Positions 52,918 through 64,000 of a stretch of DNA of 64,000 bases are shown here, piece after piece. The stretch covers positions 38,280,982-38,344,981 of the forward strand of contig OZ022340.1 in NCBI GenBank assembly GCA_963989245.1. Reading direction: 5' to 3'. A program made the position numbers and the translations under genes. The first letter of the stretch is position 1. Every line of letters starts with the position of its first letter. The stretch is from Nansenia antarctica. Lineage: Eukaryota; Chordata; Actinopteri; Argentiniformes; Microstomatidae. The notes under the pieces are model-generated. The model saw nothing but the letters and a program-made list of their open reading frames with translations. It was not told the origin of the DNA and searched no databases.

Positions 52918-55901
52918 GTCCAAACAGAAATATTACGATGGAGGACCTAAGTCTTTAAAACTCCTAGCATATCGACTTAAGACACAGACTAAAAAAGCAC
53001 ACATTTCGAAATTGAAGACTGTAGAAGGCTCTGGAACAATAACGGAAAAGGATAAAATAGCTGAAGAATTCGTAAAATATTATGAGAACCTTTATAAAAA
53101 CACAGGAAACATTGACCTGGGACTAATGAAAGATTTCTTACATAAGTTAAACTTAAAGCAAGTAACAAGATCAAAAAATTAACAGCTCATTAAGGACATC
53201 ACAGTAAATGAAATACAACAACAAATAAATAATCTTAAAATGGGGAAAACACCAGGTGATGATGGATATACTAATGAATTTTATAAAACTTTTCAAAAAC
53301 AATTGATACCACTACTTTTACAAGCATATAAGTTTGTATTACAAACGGGAAATTGGGCAACTACTTGGAACTCATCTATAATAACGGTTATACATAAAGA
53401 AGGTAAGGACGCTACTGAATGTTCGTCTTACAGGCCAATATCACTACTGAATACGGACCATATAATAGTAACAGCCATTATTGCCAATAGGTTAAAGGAC
53501 ATCGTGCCAGATATAATAGACAGCGACCAATGTGGTTTTATACCAGGTAGGCTGTTGTCAGATAATATAAGGAGGACGTTACATATAATGGACTACGCAC
53601 AAAACAATGGTGCAAACCTTCTACTCTTAACACTGGATGCAGAAAAAGCATTTGACAGAGTTCTATGGCCATTCATGTTTGAAATTGTAAGAAGCTTTGG
53701 ATTTCATGAGAATTTTAATAAATGGCTTCAAGGAATGTATAAAAATCCAGTGTCAAGAGTAAAAGTAAATGGCACAATATCCAGAAGATTTCCAATCTAT
53801 AAAGGTACAAGACAAGGAGACCCACTCTCAGCAGTTATATTTGCTATAGGCATGGAAGGACTAGCAGAAAGTATAAGGAAAAATAATACCATCAAAGGCA
53901 TAACGATAAAAGAGGAACAGCACAAACTGGCATTATATGCAGATGACGTGGTTGTTTATTTAACATCACCAGCCCAATCCTTACCAAGCCTAATGGAAGC
54001 AATTACAGAATATAGTAAACACTCTGGTTATAAACTAAATGAAAGTAAGTGTGAAGTATTAACAATTGGAGAACAGATAGATTCGGAAATTAAGGAAAAA
54101 TACAAGTTGAAATGGGATGCAAAGAAAATCAAATATTTAGGAATCTACCTCACTGGAGATATAACAACATTATACACCGACAATTATCAAGCCCTTGAAA
54201 ATAAAATACGAGAAGATCTTAATAGATGGAAGATAACACCTGAATCCTTAATGAGTAGAGTAGAAAGCGTCAAAATGATGATCCTCCCACAGTTTCTGTT
54301 TTTATTTCAAACATTACCAGTTCCCATTCCACAGCGTAGCTTCAAAAAATGGAATACAATGTTCTCAAATTTCATTTGGAACTACAAAAGTAAACGGAAA
54401 AAACTTAGTATACTAACTCAAACCAGAGAAAAAGGAGGGTTTAATTTCCCTGATCTAAAGTCCTATTTCCATGCAACTCAAATAGATACAATAATGAAAT
54501 GGATGAATAACTCGGTTCAAACCAAATGGAAAGACATAGAAAAACAAGCAATATCAATATCAATAGGAACACTACCTTTTCTGAGTCTAAAGGATATTCA
54601 AAAATATAGTGGAAATAACAGATGCATAGAAAATACCCTCAAAAATTGGAAAACTATTCATAAAATGTATAAATGTGATGACAAATGTATTTATTTGAGA
54701 GAGATAGCCAGTGACCCAGACTTTTTACCTAATAAAACAGACAAAATATTAGAAGAATGGGCTAGGAAGGGACTACAGGTGTACTCACAGATGGTTACAA
54801 ATGACATGATAGACTCATTTGAAACCTTAGTTAATAAATTTAATATAAGTAATAGCCATTTTTTTAAGTACTTACAAATTAGAAGCTACCTTATAACACA
54901 GCAGAGGAGACAGGAACAAAGATCACATATACTAATGGAATATCTGATCAAAAATAGAAACAGTGAAAAGACAAAAATCTCAAAAATTTACAAAATCATG
55001 CAAGAAATCAAGATACAAGAAGATAACACTAAAGAAAAATGGGAAAACGAATTAGCAATAACAATTACGGATGACGATTGGAAAGAAGCATGCAAAAGAA
55101 TATTTAAGACAACACAATCAAAATTCTGGAAAGAATTTGCTTGGAAAATAAATATGAAGATCTTCCTAACACCGAAAATGTTGTCAAAATATAGGCCAAC
55201 AGGCAATGCAGAATGCTGGAGGAAATGTACGGAACGAGAAGCCAATCACACACACATTTTCTATACATGCCCTAAATTGAAAAGGTTTTGGGAGGCAGTT
55301 CAAGTAAAAATAAAAAATACATTTACCTCAAATTACAAAATCCTATACATCCAGTCAATATTATACTCGGTCTTATTCCATTAGATATATACAGAGAGGG
55401 AGATAAATATTTGTACACCATACTACGTATCGCGGCTTTAAAGCAAATCACACGTAAATGGTTGGACTTAAACCCACCATCTGTTAATAATTGGAAAAAA
55501 ACTGTTGAAGAGATAAAAGAAATGGAAAGAATTACTTGCAAAGTGGGAGGCCGTGAAGAGCAATTCACTATGAACTGGAGTAAATGGACCGAATGAATGA
55601 GTAGGAAGGAAGCCCCCCCCCCCTCCCCCTCCCCGATCCCACCCCTCCCACCCCCCTCCCTTTGTCTCTTACTTTTCTATTTCTATCCCTATAATTTCTC
55701 TCTTCTTTTTCTATATTTTCTCTCTAGTCTCTATTCTTTATTTTCTTTATTTCTTGTTCTCTTTATAAAAAAAATAAAATAATAATATAAAAAAAATGAT
55801 GCAGGATGAACTTAAACAAGTGAAGAAAACTTGTAAAGTGTGTGAAATGAACTTGTGAAATGTAATGTAAAGTCCTGCAATAAAGTATAAAAAAAAAAAA
55901 A
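52918..55901 (+). mobile_element. L1-type LINE, 5'-truncated, poly-A, 14-bp TSD
   Basis: The target duplication GAAGTCCAGTGTAA lies at 52904-52917 and 55902-55915, directly inside the Tc1 transposase gene. The 3' end has AATAAAGTAT and a poly-A run. The endonuclease and ORF1 are missing at the left end. The 3' UTR holds a C-rich and CCTCCC-rich tract (55608-55665). Confidence 0.93.
52919..55593 (+). pseudogene. L1 ORF2 (RT and C-terminal region), nearly intact
   Basis: The frame runs KSKQKYYDGGPKSLKLLAYR, stops once (TAA at 53180-53182), and goes on in the same frame through KMGKTPGDDGYTNEFYK. RT motifs (numbered from 53240): CSSYRPISLLN, LTLDAEKAFDRV (about 130), GTRQGDPLSAVIF and the catalytic YADDVVVYL (about 233). 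The C-terminal finger CWRKCTEREANHTHIFYTC (C-x3-C-x8-H-x4-C) lies near 55213-55270. A frameshift in an A-rich stretch near 55300 moves the last 90 codons to another frame. One stop and one frameshift suggest a fairly recent copy. Confidence 0.92.
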
Positions 55902-56084
55902 GAAGTCCAGTGTAAAGTTTCCACCGTCAGTGATGGTTTGGGGTGCCATGTCATCTGCTGGTGTTGGTCCACTGTGTTTTCTGAGGTCCAGGGTCAACGC
56001 AGCCGTCTACCAGGAAGTTTTAGAGCACTTCATGCTTCCTGCTGCTGACCAACTTTATGGAGATGCAGATTTCATTGTTCAATC

Positions 56085-57100
56085 TTTTTTGAACCAAGAT
56101 CTTTTCAAGTAGCCAGCCTGCTGAAATCTACAAGTCCAGTTTCAACATCGCAAACGCACACACGCACAACACAGACACACACCGTTTCCATCCTCCATAG
56201 TAAACTCACAACACACTTTATTTTCACACTTTGTCACACAGGCACTTGACATCACATCACAAACCCTCCCTCTCTATCTCTCTCAAACACTTTTGGTCCA
56301 GAACCAATGGCACGGACAGCGACATTAGGCCTATCTCAGCGATTGATTAACCACCAGCACAGCAGTACTCAAACCATATAAACAAGCACAGATCGCCACC
56401 AGCCTCGCGAATCATATAAATCATATAAACCGCTCATACCAGGCTTGCTGTAGTCCCTAGCGACTCTCCCTTTCTGGGTGTGAAGATCGGTGAGTGGTGG
56501 CTTCGGGCGGCATTTAGCCAGTAGTTGTGTTTTTCCAGTCCAGTCCAGTCTACGAAATCCCTTTAGGTCGCTGACAGTAATGTCCATATTCACAAAATCA
56601 AGCAAGTTATCCTTATTGATTATTATTATTTAGATCGTTTGAGCTAGATAGCATAAGCTATTCTGCCGGGCGAGAGGTGAAATGTTAAGTGAACTTGAAA
56701 GTGATAAGAGCCAATCAGTAGCTCTTATCGGAATTAAAGACCTACTGATTGGCTGTAAGCATGCTTACCCTGGCCACATTAAACAGCGGGCTGAGGCATC
56801 GGAAAAGAAAAAAAAAGACATTTTCACGCATTCGAATGTACGCGAGGGAAAGCAGAGAGAGAAGTGCTTATAATGCAACGCAATGCAAGCAGAGTAGGGA
56901 TTGCTTACTCCTGTAGGTGGCGCTAAAAATGCAACGTCAAAATGAATGACTCCTGCTGCCCTGGGACCTAAAATACGACTCTTTTAATGAAAACAAACAA
57001 ACGGTTACATGCACTTTTATTTTAATATTTTCACGGTCCTTTTTTATTTTTTCGTTGGGTAAGCACTGCTTACTATGCTTATATGGACGGCACGTCCTTG
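56085..57100 (-). mobile_element. Relative of hAT B inside the Tc1 element
   Basis: 56095-56290 matches the reverse complement of 4960-5175 in order: GAACCAAGATCT, TTTTCAAGTAGCCAG, AGTTTCAACATCGCAAACG, a CA-rich run, ATAGTAAACTCACAA, CATCACAAACCCTCCCTCT. The rest (56290-57100) has no match in the window. The expected CAGGGG end is not present on the left, and the right border is uncertain because Tc1 sequence resumes as GGTATCCCTG. It removed the Tc1 segment around the second catalytic Asp. Confidence 0.65.
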
Positions 57101-57613
57101 GGTATCCCTGTTCTTAATTGGCCAGCAAACTCGCCTGACCTTGGGGTATTGTGAAGAGGAAGATGCGATGTGCCAGACCCAACAATGCAGAAGAGCTGAA
57201 GGCCACTATCAGAGCAACCTGGGCTCTCATAACACCTGAGCAGTGCCACAGACTGATGGACTCCATGCCACGCCGCATTGCTGCAGTAATTCAGGCAAAA
57301 GGAGCCCCAACTAAGTATTGAGTGCTGTACATGCTCATACTTTCCATGTTCATACTTTTCAGTTGGCCAACATTTTTAAAAGAAAACTTGTTTTGTATTG
57401 GTCTTAAGTAATATTCTAATTTTCTGAGATACTGTATTTGGGATCTTCATTAGTTGTCAGTAATAATCATAAAAATTAAAAGAAATAAACATTTGAAATA
57501 TATCAGTCTGTGTGTAATGAATGAATATAATATACAAGTTTTACTTTTTGAATGGAATTACTGACATAAATCAACTTTTTGATGATATTCTAATTATATG
57601 ACCAGCACCTGTA

Positions 57614-57937
57614 TACAGGAATCTTGAGGTTAATTTCAATACCTTTCTAAGACTTTTTAAAGACCTTGTCAATATTTTTCCAGACCTCACCGCCACTTCG
57701 AGCTGTAACCGTTTACATCAATGACACCTTTAACTTAACAGTTTTAGTTTGCAATAGACTAGACCACTATCATACAACTGAATTTCTGGTCATCCTAATT
57801 TTTTAATAAAACTAAGAAATTCACGAACTTTTACTAAAAGTGTTTAGGACTCAAACTCTTTGGACAGAGTCTAATTCAGAAAAATACCTACAAAATTCAA
57901 GACCTCATAAAATCGTGATAAGACCTTTTAATACTTA
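57614..57937. other. Unassigned spacer
   Basis: AT-rich, no gene. It includes repeated AAGACCTT words (57650-57925). Confidence 0.3.
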
Positions 57938-57941
57938 TTAA

Positions 57942-58953
57942 CCCTCTATGGCACGCATTATGAATCCAGTTGGGAAAAAAATGTTTGGAGTGTTTTTTTT
58001 GTCTTAGAATAGACCAAATAAACATAATCTAAAGACATTTTCAATAAAGATTTTTTGGGGGGTACTTTTTGGGGTGCGTTGCCTTGAGGCAACACTGTGC
58101 CATAATGGTCAGTCAAAGTCAAAGTCAAAATCAGCTTTATTGTTAATCTAATATATGTACAGACATACAGAGGGCTGAAATTGCATTTCCCTCTCATGCA
58201 CGGTGCATAGTAAACAAAAACAATAAATAACAATATAATACGACAAGATTAGACATAACTATCTATACAAAACATACTAGATAAAATATTTTAAATGTAC
58301 GGTACAATGTATAGGGGTGGAATACAATAGACAATAGTGCAATAGTGCAATAGTGGTAATTGGCTCAGTATAATAGAGTAAAGTGGCTAAAGTACATACA
58401 TGTAAGTAATGGTAAGTAATGGCATGGAGAGTGCCCCCGAGAGGCGCCCGAGAGGTGCCCCAAGAGAGGCACGCCTGCCCCCTGACAGGTGCGCCTGACC
58501 AGTGTCATGGTGTCATGGTGAATCCATAATGGTACGGTGTTGCCTCAAGGCAACATTTGCAACTTACCATAATGGTACGGTGTTGCCTCAAGGCAACATT
58601 TGCATTTTAACAAGTTTCCATTACTTAATTAGCAAATAAAGTAAATTAAACTATTAGAAAGTAAGCTTTACTTACCTATTATTGTGAATATATTTTTTTC
58701 AAGGTTGAAAAAGGCCAGGAAAATATGTTTTTAATCGATTTTTGTGGACAGAAATGTCTAAGCTAATTCTTGTGGGAAGGTCTGGAAGAAAGGGATGCTG
58801 CATGGCCTCCAGAGAGACATGTGACAAATTCAAACACTGCTATTGGTTCCTTATGGTCCTGCCTATTTTGCATCATAACTGGGGATGCATTGTGTGAATG
58901 TAAAAGGCCAATAATGGGTATGTTGCCTAGAGGCAACAAGGTGCCATAGAGGG
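57942..58953. mobile_element. piggyBac-type non-autonomous element
   Basis: Inverted repeats CCCTCTATGGCAC at 57942 and GTGCCATAGAGGG ending at 58953 lie exactly between TTAA sites (57938-57941 and 58954-58957), the hallmark of piggyBac. The palindromic GTTGCCTCAAGGCAAC or its halves occurs near both ends and twice in tandem at 58535-58600. The middle contains a repeat tail (CAAAGTCAAAATCAGCTTTA) and CAATAGTGCAATAGTG repeats. No transposase. Confidence 0.9.
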
Positions 58954-58957
58954 TTAA

Positions 58958-59875
58958 GGGTCTTGATTTTCCCAAAATTGATTCATCAACTTTTAATACT
59001 TTTCAAGACACCGCGGATACCCTGTTCTACAGCAAATCTACATATCAATGAATTAATCATTATTTTTGGATTCCACACAACATTACCGTTCATTACAAAA
59101 GCATTTACTTTTTCTATAATCTATTATACTGTATCTCTAACAAAGCTAGCTAACACTTGTTTGGCTAGCTGGTACACACAAACACACAAACATCAAATCA
59201 AATTGTATTTGTATAGCGCATTTCTTATAAGATGCAACTCAATGCGCTTCACATAATAAACATTCTCAGTCAATCAATCAATCAATCAATACTGACAGAG
59301 CAGTATTGCAGGCAAAAGTAAAAACCTGTACACTATGTAGCCAGGAAAATTCCCTTGCAGCCCTCTACACATAGAGCGACTACTAGCCAGTTTGCCTACC
59401 AGCACCCAGTGGTGGGCCCCCACACCCCCCCCCCCCCCCCCCCCCCGGGGAGCCCCCGCCGCCCCACACACCCAGCCCGCCCCACCACCAGCACACCCAG
59501 CCCAGCCAAGCAAGCAAAAAAATGGTGCATGAAACATATTACACTAATGCTGCATGTTTAGTAGGTCTGCAACAAATGTATTTATTCATTATGTTTTATC
59601 TTTGACAACCTATTTCTTCCTCCCACCATCTCCTTATTAGTTTTGTAGAGGGGTGGCATAATTGTGGTGAGCACAGTTTCAGTGGTTTGATAACTGAGGC
59701 TAACAAAGGCGCTATCTACAGTACCTAACTCACAAAACAACAAATAACTGTTTGGCTATCCTAAGTAAACAACACAAAATCCTAGTAGTTTTGTAAATGC
59801 CGATTTGCTCTGTTGTTACTTGGGTTCTGTTTTACTAAGATTTCAAGAGAGAGAGAGTGATAGAGTAAGAGAGTG
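58958..59875. other. Unassigned region with dispersed repeat tail and poly-C
   Basis: A fish repeat tail (TTGTATTTGTATAGCGCATT) is at 59203-59255, followed by (AATC)n. A C-run of about 20 bases at 59425-59446 is a likely assembly weak point. No gene recognised. Confidence 0.4.
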
Positions 59876-60138
59876 GGCGGCTGTGGCGCAGGAGGTAGAG
59901 CCGCCGCCTAATGATCGCAAGGTTGGCAGATCGGCGGTTCGAGCCCCGGCTGGCCACATGTCGAAATGTCCTTGGGCAAGACACTGAACCCCAAATTGCT
60001 CCCAGTGAGCGGGCCGGCGCCTTGCATGGTAGCTTGCCGCCATTGGTGTGTGAATGTGTGTGTGAATGGGTGAATGAGAGGCCGTTGTAAAGCGCTTTGG
60101 ATAAAGGCGCTATATAAGTGCAGTCCATTTACCATTTA
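59876..60138 (+). mobile_element. tRNA-derived SINE (family 2), copy 3
   Basis: GGCGGCTGTGGCGCAGGAGG, B box CGGTTCGAGCCCCGGC, body CTTGGGCAAGACACTGAACC, tail GGCGCTATATAAGTGCAGTC. This is the best preserved of the three copies and shows an intact A-box/B-box pair. Confidence 0.92.
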
Positions 60139-60170
60139 GTAAACAACACATGTAACTCACTAAAACTTAC

Positions 60171-60249
60171 CCAAGAACACAGCAGAAGGTCTGTCTGCAG
60201 ACGAACTGATGTGGAGATCAATGTCTGACATTCCGTTGTCATCTGTCAT
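60171..60249 (-). CDS. Candidate first coding exon, unknown gene
   Basis: Minus strand: ATG at 60249 opens MTDDNGMSDIDLHISSSADR then PSAVFL and ends at a consensus GTAAGT donor (60170-60165). The sense of the exon, its acidic start and the perfect donor are suggestive. No downstream exon was recognised, and the SINE would lie in the first intron. GGAGTTC repeats (60258-60290) lie just upstream. It could also be chance. Confidence 0.35.
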
Positions 60250-60687
60250 CGACAGATTCGGAGTTCGGAGTTCCCGTTCGGAGTTCCCATTATGTATAGT
60301 CGAATATGAAGGAGTTGATTAATTGCCCACTGTCGATATTTCTGCCTGCTTTTGAAATTCTGTTGATAGCATTAGCGAGAGCTTTCAGCATCCATCTTGT
60401 AAACTTGTCGAAAGGTCCACACGCACATGGCTACTTACATACAGCTGGTGTGGGCGTGGCTACACACACTGCCACACTAATACCCCCCACCCGATTTTGC
60501 TAACTAAATGTAGGTATTTAGTGAATGTAAAACTGTTGGATATGATATCGAATGGGTTCTTCATCGCTTACATTTTCATCCTATGCCAAAAAACGGAAAA
60601 CATTTTTTTTCACAAGACTTGTTTGGCTCGATTGCGAGCTTTCACAATTGCCGAGATGCGGACCTTTTAATGAAACCGTGTCACTTA

Positions 60688-60792
60688 TGTTTATAAGAGA
60701 TCCATAGACTCACCAATGTTTAACACTAGAGGCCCGACGTTTTATAGAGATCCATAGACTCACCAATGTTTAACACTAGAGGCCCGACGTTT
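60688..60792. repeat. 50-bp direct duplication
   Basis: Two adjacent copies of ATAAGAGATCCATAGACTCA or ATAGAGATCCATAGACTCAC, followed by CAATGTTTAACACTAGAGGC and CCGACGTTTT. Confidence 0.93.
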
Positions 60793-60979
60793 TTTTACCT
60801 ACTTTAAGCGCGACGAGGTGTGGAATAACACGACCACTCTTCACAATGGGGGAGTGTGTACTGACCCACAAAAATCGCTGGATGTCGATGTCACGCAAGA
60901 AGAGAAAAAATGCAGTTCCAGAGAAGTGGGGACAGACAGAGCAGAGAGTCAGCTGATAAGGAACTATGGAACAAATGAT

Positions 60980-61008
60980 GGCATATATATATATATATAT
61001 ATATATAA
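60980..61008. repeat. (AT)n microsatellite
   Basis: Run of about 14 AT dinucleotides. Confidence 0.9.
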
Positions 61009-61249
61009 TAACGTATGCATGTATGTAACGTAAGTGGAGAGGAGATTGATCTAGGAGATTGATCGAGACTGCGGGAGTTTTCATTACTAACGAATGAAAG
61101 TTGATTAGCATTATTAAAAAATAACTGTAATATATATATTGCAATGTTGTCCCTTTCACACATAGTTCCAAGTAATTTCCTTGGAATCCCAAGCTGTGTT
61201 GACCAGGTATCTGTAATGTTCACATTTATATATAACAGTAATAAATATA

Positions 61250-63536
61250 GCAATAAAAGACAGCGCTGTAAATAGTGTTATTCTTGCACAATTGCACCCA
61301 CAACGTGCTATTGCCGTCCGGAGTTGATCAGCTCCAGATTGAACCAAGGTTCTTCGCTACAGAAACATTTTCACACAATGACAAACATGTGATGCGTTTT
61401 ATATTATATTCTTTGAACAACAGAACGGGACAGGCGCCAGAAACTGCCATAATATACCATACATATATCTGCCATATATCGTACCTCCGTTTTATATTGA
61501 GAAATATGATGATAAATACATATAGGGCGGAGCTATGATATGTGGTGTGTGGCTAGATATTTTCATGTACCACTGTAACTGTGCCTATCTGTGGATTATC
61601 GGGGGAAACCCGATGTCTTTGTTCATTGATCGGAAACGATCGAGAGCCATCAACCCTCCCCCCATCAACATCAAGTGATTGTAACTCAGAAGTTTGTAAC
61701 TTAGAAACGAGTTGTACAGTGATTTTGTTTGTGCCTACTTGTTAGAAACAGAGCCTAGTATGTTTATAACCAAGTGCTTTAGTTGGCGAGCGGACATGCC
61801 ACATATCATCCCCGTACCTCCATCCCACATGTATTCATCATCATATTTTTCAATATATGTTGTATTGTCTGAACGAACATTTATTTCGCCATATTACGTG
61901 ACTTATGCACCTTAGGTTTTTGTGAACGGGACGATCAGAAAGAGATTAGTTTACCACGAAACAAGGAATGCAAAATCAAAAAAACAATGCATTACATTGG
62001 CCGTCCTATTGAGATGATAACTGTTTACAGATTGAACTCATTATCACTATTAGGCTACCGAGTCTCGATCTCAAATGGCATTCAATTGTCAGGATTCATC
62101 TTTGATAAACAATGGCCTACTAATCAATCGTTGATGATTACATAATCAAATGTAGCCCGCAGCGCAGAGCGCATGTCTTATTGAGTCAACACGAGTTGAC
62201 TCGCTGGAACGAGACAGACTGATACACACCACACCTCTGCCATATCATACATCGGTCCCACATGTATTTATTTACCATCATATTTTTCTATATAAAACGG
62301 TATGATATGGCAGATATATATGGTAGCCTACATTGCAGTCGTCCCGCAGTTCTAGTAGATCGCCGACATCATGTTATTTGATGTACACATTTCACGGCAA
62401 GAGAATTCCGATTTGTGGCAAACACCCAACAATTGTTCGTTCACTAAACATTATAACATGAACACAGTGAGGATTCAAACAAACAAAATAATTAATACAC
62501 ATCATTTCATTTATAATGTGCAGTAAACAAACAAAATAATGTATACTCTCTGCAATTGGCTACTATACAATGGTGCCAAAATCAACTATCCAAATATGAA
62601 TCTGCGTATATCTATGTACAACCTTGTTGTAGCCTATTATTATCATGGTCGACATGAGAATTGTTGGCTACTTCATATCACAACTGAACATTCATATATA
62701 TAGCCTATTGCATTATTTGAAAATTTACAGCGCTGTACATAGTGTCATTCAATGCACAAGCACGTAATTTCAAACGATTTTGGTCGACAGCTAAATACAT
62801 TATCAATATCTTATTATCAATTGTCAATATACTCTCTCCCTTCTTCTCCTTACTTTCCTGTCTGTCTTCACTATATCTGGGACTGCCCCACTCAGAAATA
62901 TCCGTTCGTTATATCGTTGATGATTACAGGCATAATCATCGCCGACATCATTTTATTTGATGTACACATTTCACGGCAAGAGACAGTTTATTCTCCCAAC
63001 AATTATTTGTTCACTGCACAACATGAACACAGTGAGGATTCAAACAAACAAAATAATTAATACACTCTCCAACGGGACAGGCGCGAGAAACTGCCGTGGT
63101 TGAAACTGCCGTGGTTGAGAGAGTTGAGTACAACTGAGTACAACCTTTCTGGTGGGGGATGGTTTGAAGGGCTTGTTGGAGGAATTGGCATCCTTTGTGT
63201 GGTGATCGGAAACGATCAGAAAGAGATCATTGAGAATAAGATGACCCTCCCCCATGCATCAACCATCAATTGTCAGGATTCATCTGTGATAAACAATTGC
63301 CTACTAATTACATGCCATTGAATATGTTTGCATATGAACACACTTATTCCTACATTATCAATATCTTATTATCAATTGTCAATACTCTCTCCCTTCTTCT
63401 CCTTACTTTCCTGTCTGTCTTCACTATATCTGGGACTGCCCCACTCAGAAATATCCGTTCGTTATATCGTTGATGATATAACGTGCACAACATGAACACA
63501 GTGAGGATTCAAACCAACAAAAAATTAATACACTCT
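61250..63536. repeat. Mosaic of locally duplicated blocks
   Basis: Pairs include 62803-62925 with 63356-63475 (TATCTTATTATCAATTGTCA through AAATATCCGTTCGTTATATC), TGTACACATTTCACGGCAAG at 62382 and 62961, GAACACAGTGAGGATTCAAA at 62460, 63023 and 63493, ACGGGACAGGCGC at 61425 and 63073, GATCGGAAACGATC at 61629 and 63203, and CAATTGTCAGGATTCATCT at 62085 and 63268. No frame with a recognised domain. Confidence 0.8.
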
Positions 63537-64000
63537 CAGTGTTTCCTCCAGGAATTTTTACAATGGTGGCGGGTAGCGTTGACCGCGCGCGCACAGCGCG
63601 CGCCCGCGATTTTTCCCGCGTGCACGCGCATGAAACGCGCACGCGCGCTCAAAACAACGACGTAATTTCAGCCAAAACTCGAGGATGGCCAAAAAAAAAA
63701 ATATGTTTTCCCGTACTTCTCCTGTGTGTCTCTTATTGTCTGTGTCTGCATGTTTTTCCAGCATGTAATTCCGTTGTCAATAAAAAATTCGTCTCCCCTT
63801 CTTTTCATTATCATTATGGAGGCTTTATGGTTGTTGTAACTATTATGGGAAGCGGTTGACACAGTAGCCGCTTTTCGTGTACGCTGCAGTGGATCCCTTC
63901 ACAACGCAGAAGAAAGAGGAGAGAGAAAACATTGTCAATGTGCAGGGAAGAATCATGTATCAGCAGGGTTCAACAGTAACGCTTGCCTGGGGCAAGTAAA
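63537..64000. mobile_element. Possible hAT-like element start, open at window edge
   Basis: CAGTGTTTCCTCCAGGAATT at 63537 resembles the CAGTGTTTCC ends of fish hAT elements. It is followed by an unusual CG-rich alternating GCGC tract (63585-63650). No second end lies in the window, so this is a guess from one terminus. Confidence 0.45.

Larger units (their letters stand above)
52387..57321 (+). pseudogene. Tc1 transposase, interrupted
   Basis: The first block starts MGKTADLTVVQKTTIDTLHK with the paired helix-turn-helix DNA-binding domain (KVIAKEAGCSQSSVSKQINR, then SASRTTTHRRMQDMGF). After a frameshift near 52810 the FSDES box with the first catalytic Asp is read in another frame. The second block (55905-56080) has PSVMVWGAMSSAGVGPL. 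The third (57110-57321) has VLNWPANSPDL and the C-terminus IAAVIQAKGAPTKY. The segment with the second catalytic Asp is lost at the inner insertion. Not functional. Confidence 0.88.
52069..57611 (+). mobile_element. Tc1/mariner element, split by two insertions
   Basis: Inverted repeats of about 80 bp begin CAGGGTGCTGGTCATATAAT at 52069 and end ATTATATGACCAGCACCTG at 57611. They are flanked by TA (52067-52068 and 57612-57613). Removing the L1 (52918-55901 with one target copy) and the insertion at about 56085-57100 leaves an ordinary Tc1 of about 1.5 kb. Confidence 0.93.

Overview
This window is vertebrate nuclear DNA and almost certainly from a teleost fish. It combines L2/CR1-type, L1-type and a third LINE, a BEL/Pao LTR retrotransposon, Tc1/mariner, hAT, PIF/Harbinger and piggyBac elements, tRNA-derived SINEs, long (CA)n tracts and many minisatellites. 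No complete host gene was recognised. Two short candidate exons (25529-25629 and 60171-60249, both minus strand) are the only possible host coding sequence. The species cannot be named from this sequence.

Layout. (1) 1-9065: a minus-strand L2/CR1-type LINE runs from about 9065 down to about 915. It is split by a plus-strand LINE at 6346-8934 (9-bp target duplication) and by a hAT nest: 2272-5690 contains 2837-5191, which contains 3786-4720, which contains a 140-bp MITE at 3939-4078. A different LINE tail fills 1-815. (2) 9066-16786: a 17-bp minisatellite, a 164-bp MITE, a 1.77-kb fold-back palindrome (10420-12191), a decayed hAT (12928-14575) inside a minisatellite, and AT-rich sequence. (3) 16787-25336: a degraded inverted-repeat element hosts a young BEL/Pao element (16919-23772) whose single long ORF carries gag and protease followed by unrelated sequence in place of reverse transcriptase and integrase. 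A PIF/Harbinger element with a Myb-like ORF follows. (4) 25337-31040: a candidate exon, a 481-bp MITE, tRNA-like sequences and a 44-bp satellite array. (5) 31040-40700: minisatellites, one interrupted by a hAT, four SINE copies (three of them one family, counting the one at 59876), and polypyrimidine DNA. (6) 41130-49735: a very long 33-bp array that becomes a 20-bp array, with three hAT-type insertions. (7) 49736-52066: microsatellites. (8) 52069-57611: a Tc1 element split by a 5'-truncated L1 and by a relative of the hAT at 2837. (9) 57614-64000: a piggyBac-type MITE at exact TTAA sites, a SINE, a candidate exon, a mosaic of local duplications, and the start of another hAT-like element.

The elements do not form a pathway; the window records successive insertions. 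The best candidate for something undescribed is the BEL/Pao element. Its LTRs differ by only two substitutions and two 1-bp indels, it has a tRNA-Tyr primer site, and a 1471-codon ORF stays open through a roughly 450-residue basic, Ser/Arg-rich tail that looks captured from elsewhere. Second is the recurrence of hAT-type insertions inside tandem arrays, each with readable target duplications.
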